Assembly: GCA_021205185.1 (NCBI GenBank)
Contig: JAJPYB010000006.1
Span: forward strand, 1 to 64,000
Source: Ruminococcus sp.
GTDB taxonomy: Bacteria > Bacillota > Clostridia > Oscillospirales > Ruminococcaceae
Length of the DNA stretch: 64,000 nt
Direction: 5' to 3'
Positions 31,782-40,821 of this stretch are shown here, piece by piece. Every line of letters begins with the position of its first letter. Within the stretch, counting starts at the first letter, position 1. The position numbers and the translations under genes are program-made. The notes beneath the pieces are model-generated. The model did not search any database. It was given only the letters and a program-made list of their open reading frames with translations, and was not told the DNA's origin.

Positions 31782-32363
31782 TCACTTTGCGTGACGCTTG
31801 TCAACAAAATCAGACATATATTTAAAGCACTTCGGCGGCAGGCTTTTGTCAAGCCGCCTTATATACGCAAACGTATAGCTCTTGCCCTTTTCCTTTAGCA
31901 TCAGCAAAAGATATTCTATCATATCGCTTGTACGCTTGTTGATAAGTCTTGTCTTTCTACCCTTGTCGAAATAGTTGTAGGCTGTGGCGTCGGTATAGTT
32001 ATCGCCATTGTAAATTTTACTTGCGGCAACTCTGTCGCAAAACATTTCAATTACATACCTTGTCGGCATTTCAACCCCTTCAAGCTTTTTCGTTTTTGGA
32101 TTGTAGTCCGTCCAATGCTCAAAGTGGTGCTTGTTCACACCCTTGTGGTGAATCCATGCCTTTGAATAGCCATATTCCTCTCGCTCGCCCTCATTCGGGC
32201 TTCTGTTTCCCTGATAATACTTAGCGCCGACTATAAATTCCGACGGCGTATATTTCGACAAATCGTGAAGCAAGCCTTGAAGCGGTATTCCCGCTCGAAA
32301 GCAATTTTTTATAACCTCATGGCGGTGTCTTGTTATTGTCAGAAAATGGTTTATAACTTGCAT
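31782..32363 (-). CDS. DUF5662-like protein of unknown function
   Basis: A 193-residue cytoplasmic protein. Features are HRHEVIKNCFRAGIPLQGLL, HDLSKYTPSEF, HHKGVNKHHFEHW and a C-terminal LPPKCFKYMSDF. The spaced HD, HH and H residues suggest a metal-dependent HD-like helical fold, as in DUF5662 proteins, whose role is unknown. The ATG at 32363 has GGAGGAG close upstream; a longer in-frame start lacks one. Stands alone between the hydrogenase leader and the adhesin gene. Confidence 0.75.
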   Translation of the reverse strand: MQVINHFLTITRHRHEVIKNCFRAGIPLQGLLHDLSKYTPSEFIVGAKYYQGNRSPNEGEREEYGYSKAWIHHKGVNKHHFEHWTDYNPKTKKLEGVEMPTRYVIEMFCDRVAASKIYNGDNYTDATAYNYFDKGRKTRLINKRTSDMIEYLLLMLKEKGKSYTFAYIRRLDKSLPPKCFKYMSDFVDKRHAK

Positions 32364-32442
32364 TTGCTCCTCCGGATTCTTAAAATAAGCATTTAAATTT
32401 CTACAAACAAGTATACCACAAATTTTAAGATATGTAAACAAC

Positions 32443-32470
32443 AAAAGCTGCCCCGAAGGACAGCTTTTTG
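32443..32470. terminator. Hairpin with T-run upstream of the DUF5662 gene
   Basis: AAAAGCTG-CCCCGAAGGA-CAGCTTTT, with extra pairs inside the loop and T-rich ends in both directions. It isolates the DUF5662 gene from the adhesin transcript and lies directly beside the repeat element at 32471. Confidence 0.65.
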
Positions 32471-32556
32471 TTCAATAAGGGACATCGTCCCGTCATTCAA
32501 CGAACGACTGGAGCGTTAGCTCTTAGGGATTTCAGCGGGGACTGTACCCCCCTGAA
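32471..32556 (+). repeat. Palindrome-rich intergenic element, copy 1
   Basis: Ordered blocks TTCAATAAGGG, CCCGTCATTCAACG, TTTCAG, then GGGGACTGTACCCCC and CTGAA. The first two form a GGGAC/GTCCC stem, and the last three form a long stem TTTCAGCGGGG/CCCCCCTGAAA. The same blocks in the same order occur in reverse orientation at 56345-56404. A variable 25-nt insert lies between blocks 2 and 3. Confidence 0.6.
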
Positions 32557-32559
32557 AAA

Positions 32560-32593
32560 CCGTATGTCCCCCGCCTAATCAGGCGGGGGACAT
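32560..32593 (-). terminator. Terminator after the surface adhesin gene
   Basis: Perfect 12-bp stem ATGTCCCCCGCC / GGCGGGGGACAT with a TAATCA loop, followed on the minus strand by ACGGTTTTTC. It lies 30 nt after the adhesin stop. Confidence 0.75.
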
Positions 32594-32622
32594 CAGTCGT
32601 AAGTTATTTAAGTCGCTAGATG

Positions 32623-35600
32623 TTATTCATCTTCATCGTCGCGTTTTCTCTTGGTTATCGCCGCTACACCGATCAATCCGGCGAGCACGAATATTCCAAC
32701 AGATACCTCTGACGCTACACCGGTATTTACGCTTGCGCCGAGAACAAGCTTATTCCTTGCTTCTTCAAGCTCTTCAAGAATTGCTGATATCTCGTTTTCG
32801 TCGCCAGCTGCTAATACAAGCTTCGCTCTTTCCAGAACCTCATGGTAAACCTCCCAGCTCTCAGGTGTGTAATCACCCTCGTTGAGATCCTCCTCGATGT
32901 ATCTGATAAGCTTTTCTCTATCAGATTCAGTCGTGGTTTCGGTTGTTTCCTCAGCTGTAGTGGTTGTAGTAACCTCAGTTGTAGCTTCGGTTGTTGTAGT
33001 GGTTGTGGTTGTAGTTTTCTCAGCCGTAGTTGTGGTAGTTGTTGTAGTAGCTTCTGCGGTTGTAGTAGTTGTTGTCGTTGTAGTAGCTTCCGTAGTAGTT
33101 GTCGTGGTCGCTTCTGTGGTAACTTCAGTAGTGGTTTCCTCAGCAGTTGTTACTTCTGTGGTTGTTTCCTCCTCAGTCGTAGCTTCGGTTGTTGCTTCTG
33201 TGGTTGTTTCCTCCTCAGTTGTAGTTACTTCCGTTGTGGTTACCTCGGTTGTGGTAGCCTCAGTAGTCGTAGCTTCTGTAGTAGTTACTTCCGTTGTGGT
33301 AGCTTCTGTTGTTACCTCCGTAGTAGTTACTTCCTCAGTAGTTGTAATTATCTCTGTGTAAGCGTTTACTGCTTCGATTTCTACTACCGTGTCCTTTGTA
33401 TAGGTGAAGCTGTTGTCAGCTGAAACGGTTCCGTCTACCTTTACTGTAAGCTCGTACTTGCTCTGCGTCTTTTCTACGAGTATGTACTTAGCTCCGTTTG
33501 TGAAGTCCTTACCGTCTATGCTTATCTCGTCACCCTGTGCTACTGTTACAGTCTTGATTACGTTACCCTGTTCATCCTGAATCTCAAAGTCGAATGTTAC
33601 GCTTGGATCTGCAATCTGAACAATATCGTTCTCAACTACTGTCTTCTTCAGCTTGATTCCTGAGTATTCTGTGTTTGTAGCTGTGAATACAAGTCCTTCT
33701 ACGCTTGAATCATATGTGAATACGTATTCGCTGCTGCCGTCGTCAAATGCTACGTCGTAGCCGCTTGCGCCTACCTCGTAAATTACATATTCCTGTCCGC
33801 TTGTCAGACCTGTAATTTCCTTTGTCTCTCCGTCCTTAAGCGTTATCGTTGCTACTGTATCAAGCTTATTGCCTGATGGTGCAATGTTAAATGTAAACTC
33901 TGCATCTGTCGTGCTTCCGCTTACCACCTTCTTAAGTGACGGATTGTATGTTACTTCGGTGGTTGCTTCAGTCGTTTCTTCTGTGGTTGCCTCGGTTGTA
34001 GCCTCAGTTGTAGTTACTTCTGTTGTGGTTACTTCGGTTGTGGTTTCCTCAGCAGTTGTTACTTCTGTGGTTGTTTCCTCCTCAGTCGTAGCTTCGGTTG
34101 TTACTTCTGTGGTTGTTTCCTCCTCAGTTGTAGCTTCTGTTGTTACCTCCGTAGTAGTTACTTCCTCAGTAGTTGTAATTATCTCTGTGTAAGCGTTTAC
34201 TGCTTCGATTTCTACTACCGTGTCCTTTGTATAGGTGAAGCTGTTGTCAGCTGAAACGGTTCCGTCTACCTTTACTGTAAGCTCGTACTTGCTCTGCGTC
34301 TTTTCTACGAGTATGTACTTAGCTCCGTTTGTGAAGTCCTTACCGTCTATGCTTATCTCGTCACCCTGTGCTACTGTTACAGTCTTGATTACGTTACCCT
34401 GTTCATCCTGAATCTCAAAGTCGAATGTTACGCTTGGATCTGCAATCTGAACAATATCGTTCTCAACTACTGTCTTCTTCAGCTTGATTCCTGAGTATTC
34501 TGTGTTTGTAGCTGTGAATACAAGTCCTTCTACGCTTGAATCATATGTGAATACGTATTCGCTGCTGCCGTCGTCAAATGCTACGTCGTAGCCGCTTGCG
34601 CCTACCTCGTAAATTACATATTCCTGTCCGCTTGTCAGACCTGTAATTTCCTTTGTCTCTCCGTCCTTAAGCGTTATCGTTGCTACTGTATCAAGCTTAT
34701 TGCCTGATGGTGCAATGTTAAATGTAAACTCTGCATCTGTCGTGCTTCCGCTTACCACCTTCTTAAGTGACGGATTGTATGTTACTTCGGTGGTTGCTTC
34801 AGTCGTTTCTTCTGTGGTTGCCTCGGTTGTAGCCTCAGTTGTAGTTACTTCCGTTGTGGTTACCTCAGTTGTAGTAGCTTCAGTAGTTGTAGCTTCTGTA
34901 GTAGTTACTTCCGTTGTGGTTACCTCGGTTGTGGTTTCCTCTTCTGTGGTTACCTCAGTTGTAGTTACCTCTTCCTTATCAACCATTGTGATGATAGAAT
35001 CTGTCAGGTTGATGCTTGTGCTATCGCCCTTGAGGTGTCCGTCTTCAATAGTAAATTCAATCGAATCAGCTACTTCATATCCTGCAGGAGCACTAGTTTC
35101 CCTCAAGATATAAGTTCCGTCAACAATGTGACCTACTGTAATTGAATCGCCTGTCGTAACGTAAGTATAGATAACCTCATTAGTATCGCTGTTGACAATT
35201 TCCAATGTTGCTCCCGCTACGCCGTTTCCGCTCTCGTCAACCTTGTTTACTGTGAACTGAGTCTTGCGGTTTGTGATGTTCATAGAATCGCCGTAGTAAA
35301 GCTTGTGATAGCCATTTGAACTATCGGTTGCAAGTGAGAAGTAGTGCTTTGTAGGATCAAGCGCATATCCCGAAGGAGCGGTAATTTCCTGAACGTAGTA
35401 ATCACCGTCTGCGTAATTACCTTGGAATTCTGCAACACCGTTTGAGTTGGTTGTTGCTGTATCAATCAGTGTTCCGTCCAGATAATATAGACCGAATACT
35501 GCGTCTGCAAGTCTGTTTGTAAGGTCAGCTTCGTCAAACTTTACAATGTAGAAGTATGGAGTTGAACCTCCTGCGTGTGCGCCGCTGTCCTGATCATCAA

Positions 35601-38376
35601 ACGTTACATTGCCTTCTACCTCTTCTGAAATTGAAGTCTTGCCTTCAATCCAAGCGGTATTGGTAAATGTTCCGGTTGTTCCAGCATCGCCTCTGAATGT
35701 TACGTTATAAGTAATCACAACGTGCGTTTCATCAGGAACTGTGATTGACAGAAGCTTTGTATCTGCGTCGTAAGTTTCTGTAACGCCTGTTGTCAGAATC
35801 TCACCCCAAGCGCTGTCCTTTCTTACAACGATTGAATCAAGGTCAAGCGTCATCATATCGTCAAGCTGGTCACAAACTGTAATTGTATCGCCGTCCGACA
35901 GATCTGCTTCTGCTGCATTTACATCAATTGTAAATGTTCCTGTGTAATTGTTGCTGCTTGTAGCCTTGCTTGAATAGCTCTTATCGAGAAGATCAGGCGA
36001 GTATGTTACTGATACATCGTCAGAACCAAGCTCTGTGCTGTTCTGAGTAACTGTAGCTGTGTTCGTCAGCGTATAGCTTCCGCCCTCGCTGATGTATTCG
36101 TCCTTGAGCTTTAATGTGTAGCAGATATAAATCTTATCTGTTGTGTTTGTTGAAGGAATATCGCTTGTTGTAAACTTTAGTCCTACCGGGTTGTTATTAT
36201 CGTCGTAGAGAGTTTCTACGGTTACAGTCATTGCGCCATCGTCATTCCAATAAGCATAATCCCAGGATGTACCGTGATAGATTGCAACGCTTCCGTCAAC
36301 AAGCTCTAACAAATCTGTGTCGAAATAGTCGTAAACCACAATCGGGTCGGTTCCTAAATCCTTACCGCCCTGGTTCTGGTAGTCGATATAATCGTTGATG
36401 CAAATTCTATAGTCTGCTGAAGTTCCGTCGCTGCTCTTGGATACATTCTTCTTTTCAACAGTTATATCTTTATTTACAAGCAACTGCTTAGCGGAAGCTG
36501 TAAGTTCCTTAACACCACCGGTATATGAGTATGCGGTATTTTGGAACTGCATACCATTTTCCTGAACCTCAGAATTTACGATAGTATTATATTCAATAAC
36601 AATAACGTAAGGATCTGATGAAGCCTTCAGGTACGAACCTGCCTGAGTAGTCGAGTTGAAGTATACTGCAAATGTTCCTGACGACTGATCATATACTAAT
36701 GTATAATCTGTGCCGCTTGTAGCTTCAACGTCGTTGATTGTTACCTTAAATGAGCTTTCGTCCAATGTATTGAATACTCTGTAGGTTGTGTAAATACTCT
36801 CTAATGTATCTGTAATATAGAAGGCAAGATCATTTTCACCGTCAGTTGTAACTGTAGCTGTAATCTTCCATCCGAGTGTATCCCACTGGTCACCGCTGTC
36901 GGTTGTTTCCTTTTTAAGCTCGGAATCTGTATCCCCTTCAACGCCAACAGACTCAGATGTTGTTCCGCTTCCGCCGCCGTCATAAGTACCGCTGTTTGAA
37001 ACATATCCAGATCCAACAATCAGGGAAGTGTCAACGTTTGTCGAGTAAACAAACTCGTAAGCGTAAGTTCCGCTGCCTGATGGGAATGTGTAAGAGAAGC
37101 TTCTTCCGTCAGCTGCCAGAACGTCGTCCCATGCAAGAGTAGTAGTTCCTACAAGGTTGCCCTCTGCGTCATACCAGTTTAATGTAAGCGGAGTAGAAGT
37201 ATCGTAGCTTAAAGCGTCAGACTTCAATGTGTCCTTTGCTGTGTTGCCTGATACATCAAAGCCAGCTGAATTGTTGACCATAAACGACCACGAAATGGTA
37301 TCGTCGTCAACAGCTGTTGCATCCTTGCTCTTCCAGTAGTATGTTTCCTCGTTGAACTCAACTGTCTTTTCCTTAACCTCAACGTCCTGACTTCCCTCTT
37401 CCTTGTTGGTGTCAGTAGCCGTTGCAGAAACCTTATTATTTACATACTGGAGATTTCCGTAAGCGTCAGCATTTAAGAACGCTTCGTCAGTAACTACTGC
37501 CTGGTATGTAAACGTAACACTTGAGTTAGCGCCAAGCTCTGAAATGTTGATCAGGTAGTTTGTCGGGTACTCTGTGTTGTAAGCGTTCTCACTTGTATCA
37601 TAAGTGATAGTTCCAACAGTTCCACTTGCAACAGATGTGAAGGCTGTGCTTAAGTCGCTTGCTCCAACAAGTGACAAATTAGCGCCAAGTGTATCTGTAA
37701 TGGTAATATCCTTTACACTACCGCTTCCTGTGTTTGAAGCAACAATCTCATATGTAACAGTATGAGTTGTTTCATCATAGCTTACAATCTTCTTGGTAAC
37801 GTCGAGATTTGAGTTGTGGTCAAATTCTACAGTAACGCTTACCTCGTCTGTAAACTTGATGGTTGTTTCATCGCCGCTGTTGTAAGAGCTCTCGCTCAGC
37901 GTTGCGTAAAAATAGAAGCTTGCATCAATATTAGGATAATAATCGGTATAGCCCTCCTTGAAGTAAAGGGTAACCAATCCGTCGGCGGTAATTGTGTATG
38001 TACCAACTGTATCGCCCCAGATATCATCCTGAGTATTCTGAATTACTCCTGATTCTGCTTCGTACACGAGAGTTCCGTCATTAGGCAGCTGATATGTCAT
38101 AACACCGTTAGACGGGAATTGCAAGCTTTGCTCCTGAGTGTTGATCTCCGCGAAATCCACTACGAATTTTAGCGACGAGGTCGGCTTGATACCGCTAGAG
38201 GTGCTGGCATCATATTCTGTTCCATCAACAACCAACGTAACGTCAGTAATGTACGGCGTCAAGTCGGTCGTCTCTTCAGCAACCGCTACCGAGCTGAAGC
38301 TCATTGAAAGCGTCGTTACTGCGACGATGAGTGAAACAAGAAATGTGCCTAATCTCTCGTACCATTTCTTTTTCAT
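32623..38376 (-). CDS. Giant surface adhesin with SpaA-like domains and Thr/Glu repeats
   Basis: A 1917-residue exported protein. Signal peptide about 1-33 (ends AVAEE). Residues 35-960 are a string of Ig-like/DUF11-type isopeptide domains (NTGSGSVKDITITDTLG and similar). Two SpaA-like domains lie at about 970-1140 (FDEADLTNRLADAVFGLYY; VNKVDESGNGVAGATLEIV). Then come long TTEVTTTEATT spacers and two identical copies of a domain pair, YNPSLKKVVSGS to IEAVNAYTEI. A helical module (about 1825-1890) precedes the tail GASVNTG, a hydrophobic helix and KRKRDDEDE. It resembles a sortase-type anchor without LPXTG. No sortase gene is nearby. Likely role: adhesion to host or plant surfaces. Confidence 0.85.
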   Translation of the reverse strand: MKKKWYERLGTFLVSLIVAVTTLSMSFSSVAVAEETTDLTPYITDVTLVVDGTEYDASTSSGIKPTSSLKFVVDFAEINTQEQSLQFPSNGVMTYQLPNDGTLVYEAESGVIQNTQDDIWGDTVGTYTITADGLVTLYFKEGYTDYYPNIDASFYFYATLSESSYNSGDETTIKFTDEVSVTVEFDHNSNLDVTKKIVSYDETTHTVTYEIVASNTGSGSVKDITITDTLGANLSLVGASDLSTAFTSVASGTVGTITYDTSENAYNTEYPTNYLINISELGANSSVTFTYQAVVTDEAFLNADAYGNLQYVNNKVSATATDTNKEEGSQDVEVKEKTVEFNEETYYWKSKDATAVDDDTISWSFMVNNSAGFDVSGNTAKDTLKSDALSYDTSTPLTLNWYDAEGNLVGTTTLAWDDVLAADGRSFSYTFPSGSGTYAYEFVYSTNVDTSLIVGSGYVSNSGTYDGGGSGTTSESVGVEGDTDSELKKETTDSGDQWDTLGWKITATVTTDGENDLAFYITDTLESIYTTYRVFNTLDESSFKVTINDVEATSGTDYTLVYDQSSGTFAVYFNSTTQAGSYLKASSDPYVIVIEYNTIVNSEVQENGMQFQNTAYSYTGGVKELTASAKQLLVNKDITVEKKNVSKSSDGTSADYRICINDYIDYQNQGGKDLGTDPIVVYDYFDTDLLELVDGSVAIYHGTSWDYAYWNDDGAMTVTVETLYDDNNNPVGLKFTTSDIPSTNTTDKIYICYTLKLKDEYISEGGSYTLTNTATVTQNSTELGSDDVSVTYSPDLLDKSYSSKATSSNNYTGTFTIDVNAAEADLSDGDTITVCDQLDDMMTLDLDSIVVRKDSAWGEILTTGVTETYDADTKLLSITVPDETHVVITYNVTFRGDAGTTGTFTNTAWIEGKTSISEEVEGNVTFDDQDSGAHAGGSTPYFYIVKFDEADLTNRLADAVFGLYYLDGTLIDTATTNSNGVAEFQGNYADGDYYVQEITAPSGYALDPTKHYFSLATDSSNGYHKLYYGDSMNITNRKTQFTVNKVDESGNGVAGATLEIVNSDTNEVIYTYVTTGDSITVGHIVDGTYILRETSAPAGYEVADSIEFTIEDGHLKGDSTSINLTDSIITMVDKEEVTTTEVTTEEETTTEVTTTEVTTTEATTTEATTTEVTTTEVTTTEATTEATTEETTEATTEVTYNPSLKKVVSGSTTDAEFTFNIAPSGNKLDTVATITLKDGETKEITGLTSGQEYVIYEVGASGYDVAFDDGSSEYVFTYDSSVEGLVFTATNTEYSGIKLKKTVVENDIVQIADPSVTFDFEIQDEQGNVIKTVTVAQGDEISIDGKDFTNGAKYILVEKTQSKYELTVKVDGTVSADNSFTYTKDTVVEIEAVNAYTEIITTTEEVTTTEVTTEATTEEETTTEVTTEATTEEETTTEVTTAEETTTEVTTTEVTTTEATTEATTEETTEATTEVTYNPSLKKVVSGSTTDAEFTFNIAPSGNKLDTVATITLKDGETKEITGLTSGQEYVIYEVGASGYDVAFDDGSSEYVFTYDSSVEGLVFTATNTEYSGIKLKKTVVENDIVQIADPSVTFDFEIQDEQGNVIKTVTVAQGDEISIDGKDFTNGAKYILVEKTQSKYELTVKVDGTVSADNSFTYTKDTVVEIEAVNAYTEIITTTEEVTTTEVTTEATTTEVTTTEATTTEATTTEVTTTEVTTTEEETTTEATTEATTEEETTTEVTTAEETTTEVTTEATTTTTTEATTTTTTTTTAEATTTTTTTTAEKTTTTTTTTTEATTEVTTTTTAEETTETTTESDREKLIRYIEEDLNEGDYTPESWEVYHEVLERAKLVLAAGDENEISAILEELEEARNKLVLGASVNTGVASEVSVGIFVLAGLIGVAAITKRKRDDEDE
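33302..34020 (-). repeat. Near-identical internal repeat of the adhesin gene, copy A
   Basis: About 0.72 kb that recurs 831 bp away (277 codons) at 34133-34851. Encoded residues are the same and the lines I compared show no synonymous differences, so the duplication is recent or kept alike by gene conversion. Flanking Thr/Glu codons are simple-sequence DNA that favours slippage. Confidence 0.9.
34133..34851 (-). repeat. Near-identical internal repeat of the adhesin gene, copy B
   Basis: Second copy of the block at 33302-34020. It encodes the same domain pair (KKVVSGSTTDAEFTFNIAPS to TEIITTTEE). The linkers on either side differ in the number of TTE/ATT units, showing that repeat number varies. 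Confidence 0.9.
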
Positions 38377-38498
38377 TGAATCTACCTCCTAAAATGTATA
38401 GTTGTGCCAGTTTAAATAGGAAAACGTCCCTACCACAAACATCATAGAGCATTGTCGGTTTACAACTACCGACAATCACTCACAATATCTATACAGTA

Positions 38499-38527
38499 AT
38501 AATAGCACAAAACGCTTTAAAGTTCAA
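38499..38527 (-). promoter_or_regulatory. Promoter of the adhesin gene
   Basis: On the minus strand TTGAAC (38527-38522) and TATTAT (38504-38499) are 17 nt apart, 123 nt before the ATG. The 5' UTR contains a GTCGGTAGTTGTAAACCGAC stem. The remaining part of the 38377-38727 gap is AT-rich with no other signal besides the ptsI terminator. Confidence 0.65.
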
Positions 38528-38685
38528 CCTTTAAAACGTCAAAAAATCATTTTTTACATTTTGCACAAATTCGGCGCCCCGAATTTATTTAAATTGCCCA
38601 AATCACTTTGTAAAGCGCTAAATCGGTAAAGTTATTGCCGTTTTTTGGAAATTTAACAAGTGTTTGTAAAGGCTTTTGACTTTAC

Positions 38686-38721
38686 GCAAAAAATCCGCCA
38701 CAGAATACATCTGCGGCGGAG
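38686..38721 (-). terminator. Terminator of ptsI
   Basis: Stem TCCGCC/GGCGGA with an inner CAG/CTG pairing, followed on the minus strand by TTTTTTGCG. It lies 8 nt after the ptsI stop. Confidence 0.75.
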
Positions 38722-38727
38722 CAAAAT

Positions 38728-40440
38728 TTACTTTCTTGCATTTGCCTTTAAAAGGGCTGAGATTTCACTCTCACGAGTTAAGCTTAAAGCCTTATTTGCA
38801 AGCTCGTCAGCGTCATACTTTGACCAGAGTGAAATAATTTTCCTCGTCTTCAGAATGCTGGTTGCGCTTACTGAAAATTCATCAAGTCCGAAGGAGATTA
38901 GAAGTGGAATCAGGTTCGGGTCAGCCGCCGCTTCGCCGCACATTCCACAGACGATTCCCTCTTTTTTCGCACATTCTATGATTCTCTTGATCGAGCGCAA
39001 AACTGCAATATTATATTCGGAATACAAATACGCTACCTTTGCGTTTCCCCTGTCTACCGCCATTGTGTACTGGGTCAGGTCATTAGTACCAATGCTGAAA
39101 AAGTCTGCTTCCTTAGCTAGTATATCCGCCGACACGCAAGCGGCAGGAGTTTCAATCATTACGCCTACCTCTATGTCCTTGTTGTAGGGTATACCTTCGC
39201 TGTCAAGCTCGGATTTTAGTGTAAAGAGCTTTTTCTTTACAGCTAACAGCTCGTCAACGCAGGTAACTAATGGTATCATAATCTTAATATCTCCGTAAGC
39301 TGAAGCCCGAAGCAGCGCACGAAGCTGAGTGTTGTAAATATCGTCACGGTTCAGGCAGAATCTTACGGCTCTATAGCCTAAAAATGGATTCTCTTCCTTT
39401 TCAAGTCCGAGATATGGAATCTCCTTATCTCCGCCAACGTCAAGCGTTCTGATTATAACGCTGCCGCCGTCGAGCGCTTCAACCGCCGCCTTGTAGGCTT
39501 CAAACTGCTCCTGCTCTGTCGGCGCAGAGGAATTTCCCATAAACAGAAATTCCGTTCTGAAAAGTCCTACTCCCTCGCCGTCGAAGCTTTTTACAGACTT
39601 AGCCTCCTCAGGATTTCCGATATTTCCAAAAAGCATAACGCTTTCGCCGTCTGCTGTCTGAGTTTTCCTGCCGATAAACTTTGAAAGCTCCTTTTTCGCT
39701 TGAGTATATTCCTCTCGAAGCTTTTTGTACTTTTCAATCGTCTGCTCGTCTGGGTTTATCAGTACCTCTCCCTTTTCGCCGTCGACAATTACCGCCACGC
39801 CGTCGGTTAATGCTTCCACGGCATCTGGCGCAGACAAAACCGCCGGGATTTCAAGCGCTCTCGCTAAAATTGCCGAGTGGGAGGTTTTTCCTCCTGTTTT
39901 TGTTAAAATTCCAAGTACGTTTTCCTTGTCGATTCCTGCTGTCATCGAAGGAGTCAGGTCATCGGCTACCAAAATAGTGTTCGGCGCAAGTCCTGAAATA
40001 TCTACAGGCTCGTTATCTGTAAGTATCTGCAAAAGCCTTGTCTTTACATCAGAAATATCAGTTGCTCTTTGACGCATCATTTCATCAGGAATTGAAGCGA
40101 ACATTGCTATAAACTGCTCGCAAACGCTGTCAACGGCTTCCTCTGCACATTTTCCGCTTTTTATAAGCTTGTTTATTTCGTCAGAAAGCGCAGGATCAAA
40201 AGCAATGGCAATATGTCCTCTCAGAATTTCGGCTTCCTTTTCGCCTACCTTTTCTTCAATGCTCAAAGCCATTTTTTCGGTTTTTTCCTTAAATCTTGCA
40301 AAAGCAGCTTCAAGCCTTTTTATTTCCTGCTCAGGATTGTCAATTACCTTTTTCTCATAAGAAATTACAGCTTCCTTAACAATTGCCGCATTTCCTATTG
40401 CAATTCCACCTGACGCTCCAATTCCATTAAACTTGTTCAT
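38728..40440 (-). CDS. ptsI: PTS Enzyme I (phosphoenolpyruvate-protein phosphotransferase)
   Basis: A 570-residue Enzyme I. The phospho-His site GGKTSHSAILAR lies in the N-terminal swivelling domain (about residue 190). The C-terminal barrel has the PEP signature (DFFSIGTNDLTQYTMAVDR, then CGMCGEAAADP with the active Cys). It takes phosphate from PEP and passes it to HPr. It lies 25 bp after ptsH and ends the fructose operon. Typical length. Confidence 0.97.
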   Translation of the reverse strand: MNKFNGIGASGGIAIGNAAIVKEAVISYEKKVIDNPEQEIKRLEAAFARFKEKTEKMALSIEEKVGEKEAEILRGHIAIAFDPALSDEINKLIKSGKCAEEAVDSVCEQFIAMFASIPDEMMRQRATDISDVKTRLLQILTDNEPVDISGLAPNTILVADDLTPSMTAGIDKENVLGILTKTGGKTSHSAILARALEIPAVLSAPDAVEALTDGVAVIVDGEKGEVLINPDEQTIEKYKKLREEYTQAKKELSKFIGRKTQTADGESVMLFGNIGNPEEAKSVKSFDGEGVGLFRTEFLFMGNSSAPTEQEQFEAYKAAVEALDGGSVIIRTLDVGGDKEIPYLGLEKEENPFLGYRAVRFCLNRDDIYNTQLRALLRASAYGDIKIMIPLVTCVDELLAVKKKLFTLKSELDSEGIPYNKDIEVGVMIETPAACVSADILAKEADFFSIGTNDLTQYTMAVDRGNAKVAYLYSEYNIAVLRSIKRIIECAKKEGIVCGMCGEAAADPNLIPLLISFGLDEFSVSATSILKTRKIISLWSKYDADELANKALSLTRESEISALLKANARK

Positions 40441-40465
40441 GCGCCTGTTCCTCCTGTTTTATCTC

Positions 40466-40729
40466 TTAGTCGCCGAAGTTATTTGCATAAAGCTCCTCGA
40501 ACTTCTCGCTTGCCTGCTGCTCGTCGCTGCCGTTAAAAATAATCTCAATCTCAGAGCCGCATTTAATACAAGCTGCCATAAGATTCATTATGCTCTTAGC
40601 GTTTACGTCATTTCCGTTAAACTTAATTGTTACCTCGCTCTGAAATTTTCCAAGCTCTGCTGCAACAAGTCCTGCAGGACGCATATGAAGTCCCTGCTCG
40701 TTTACGATTTTATACGATTTAGTTATCAT
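40466..40729 (-). CDS. ptsH: Phosphocarrier protein HPr
   Basis: An 87-residue HPr. H15 lies in QGLHMRPAG, the site phosphorylated by Enzyme I. S46 lies in AKSIMNL, the regulatory site of HPr kinase, so it can act in carbon catabolite repression. It lies between fruA and ptsI, with a hairpin upstream that may uncouple its expression from fruA. Confidence 0.96.
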   Translation of the reverse strand: MITKSYKIVNEQGLHMRPAGLVAAELGKFQSEVTIKFNGNDVNAKSIMNLMAACIKCGSEIEIIFNGSDEQQASEKFEELYANNFGD

Positions 40730-40769
40730 TATTCTCTACTCCTTTTGGTTGTTTGGTTGTTTTAAAATA

Positions 40770-40804
40770 CCCGAGTCAGGTGCGAGTGATTCGCACCTGA
40801 CGGG
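40770..40804 (-). promoter_or_regulatory. Hairpin between fruA and ptsH
   Basis: Stem GTCAGGTGCGA / TCGCACCTGAC (11 bp perfect), flanked by CCC and GGG that extend it. On the minus strand TCGGGTATTTTA follows, a weak T-run. It may act as a partial terminator or a processing site that sets the level of ptsHI apart from the fructose genes. Confidence 0.5.
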
Positions 40805-40821
40805 CATATTAAGGAAAGCTT

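Noticed and set aside
32842-34192. Long plus-strand frames rich in Ser, Val and Cys opposite the adhesin gene
   Set aside because: They are the antisense reading of TTE/ATT codon repeats and have no ribosome sites or domain pattern.
32950-35000. CRISPR-like repetitive DNA
   Set aside because: The repeats are codon-based (Thr/Glu/Val) inside an open frame, lack regular spacers, and no cas genes are near.
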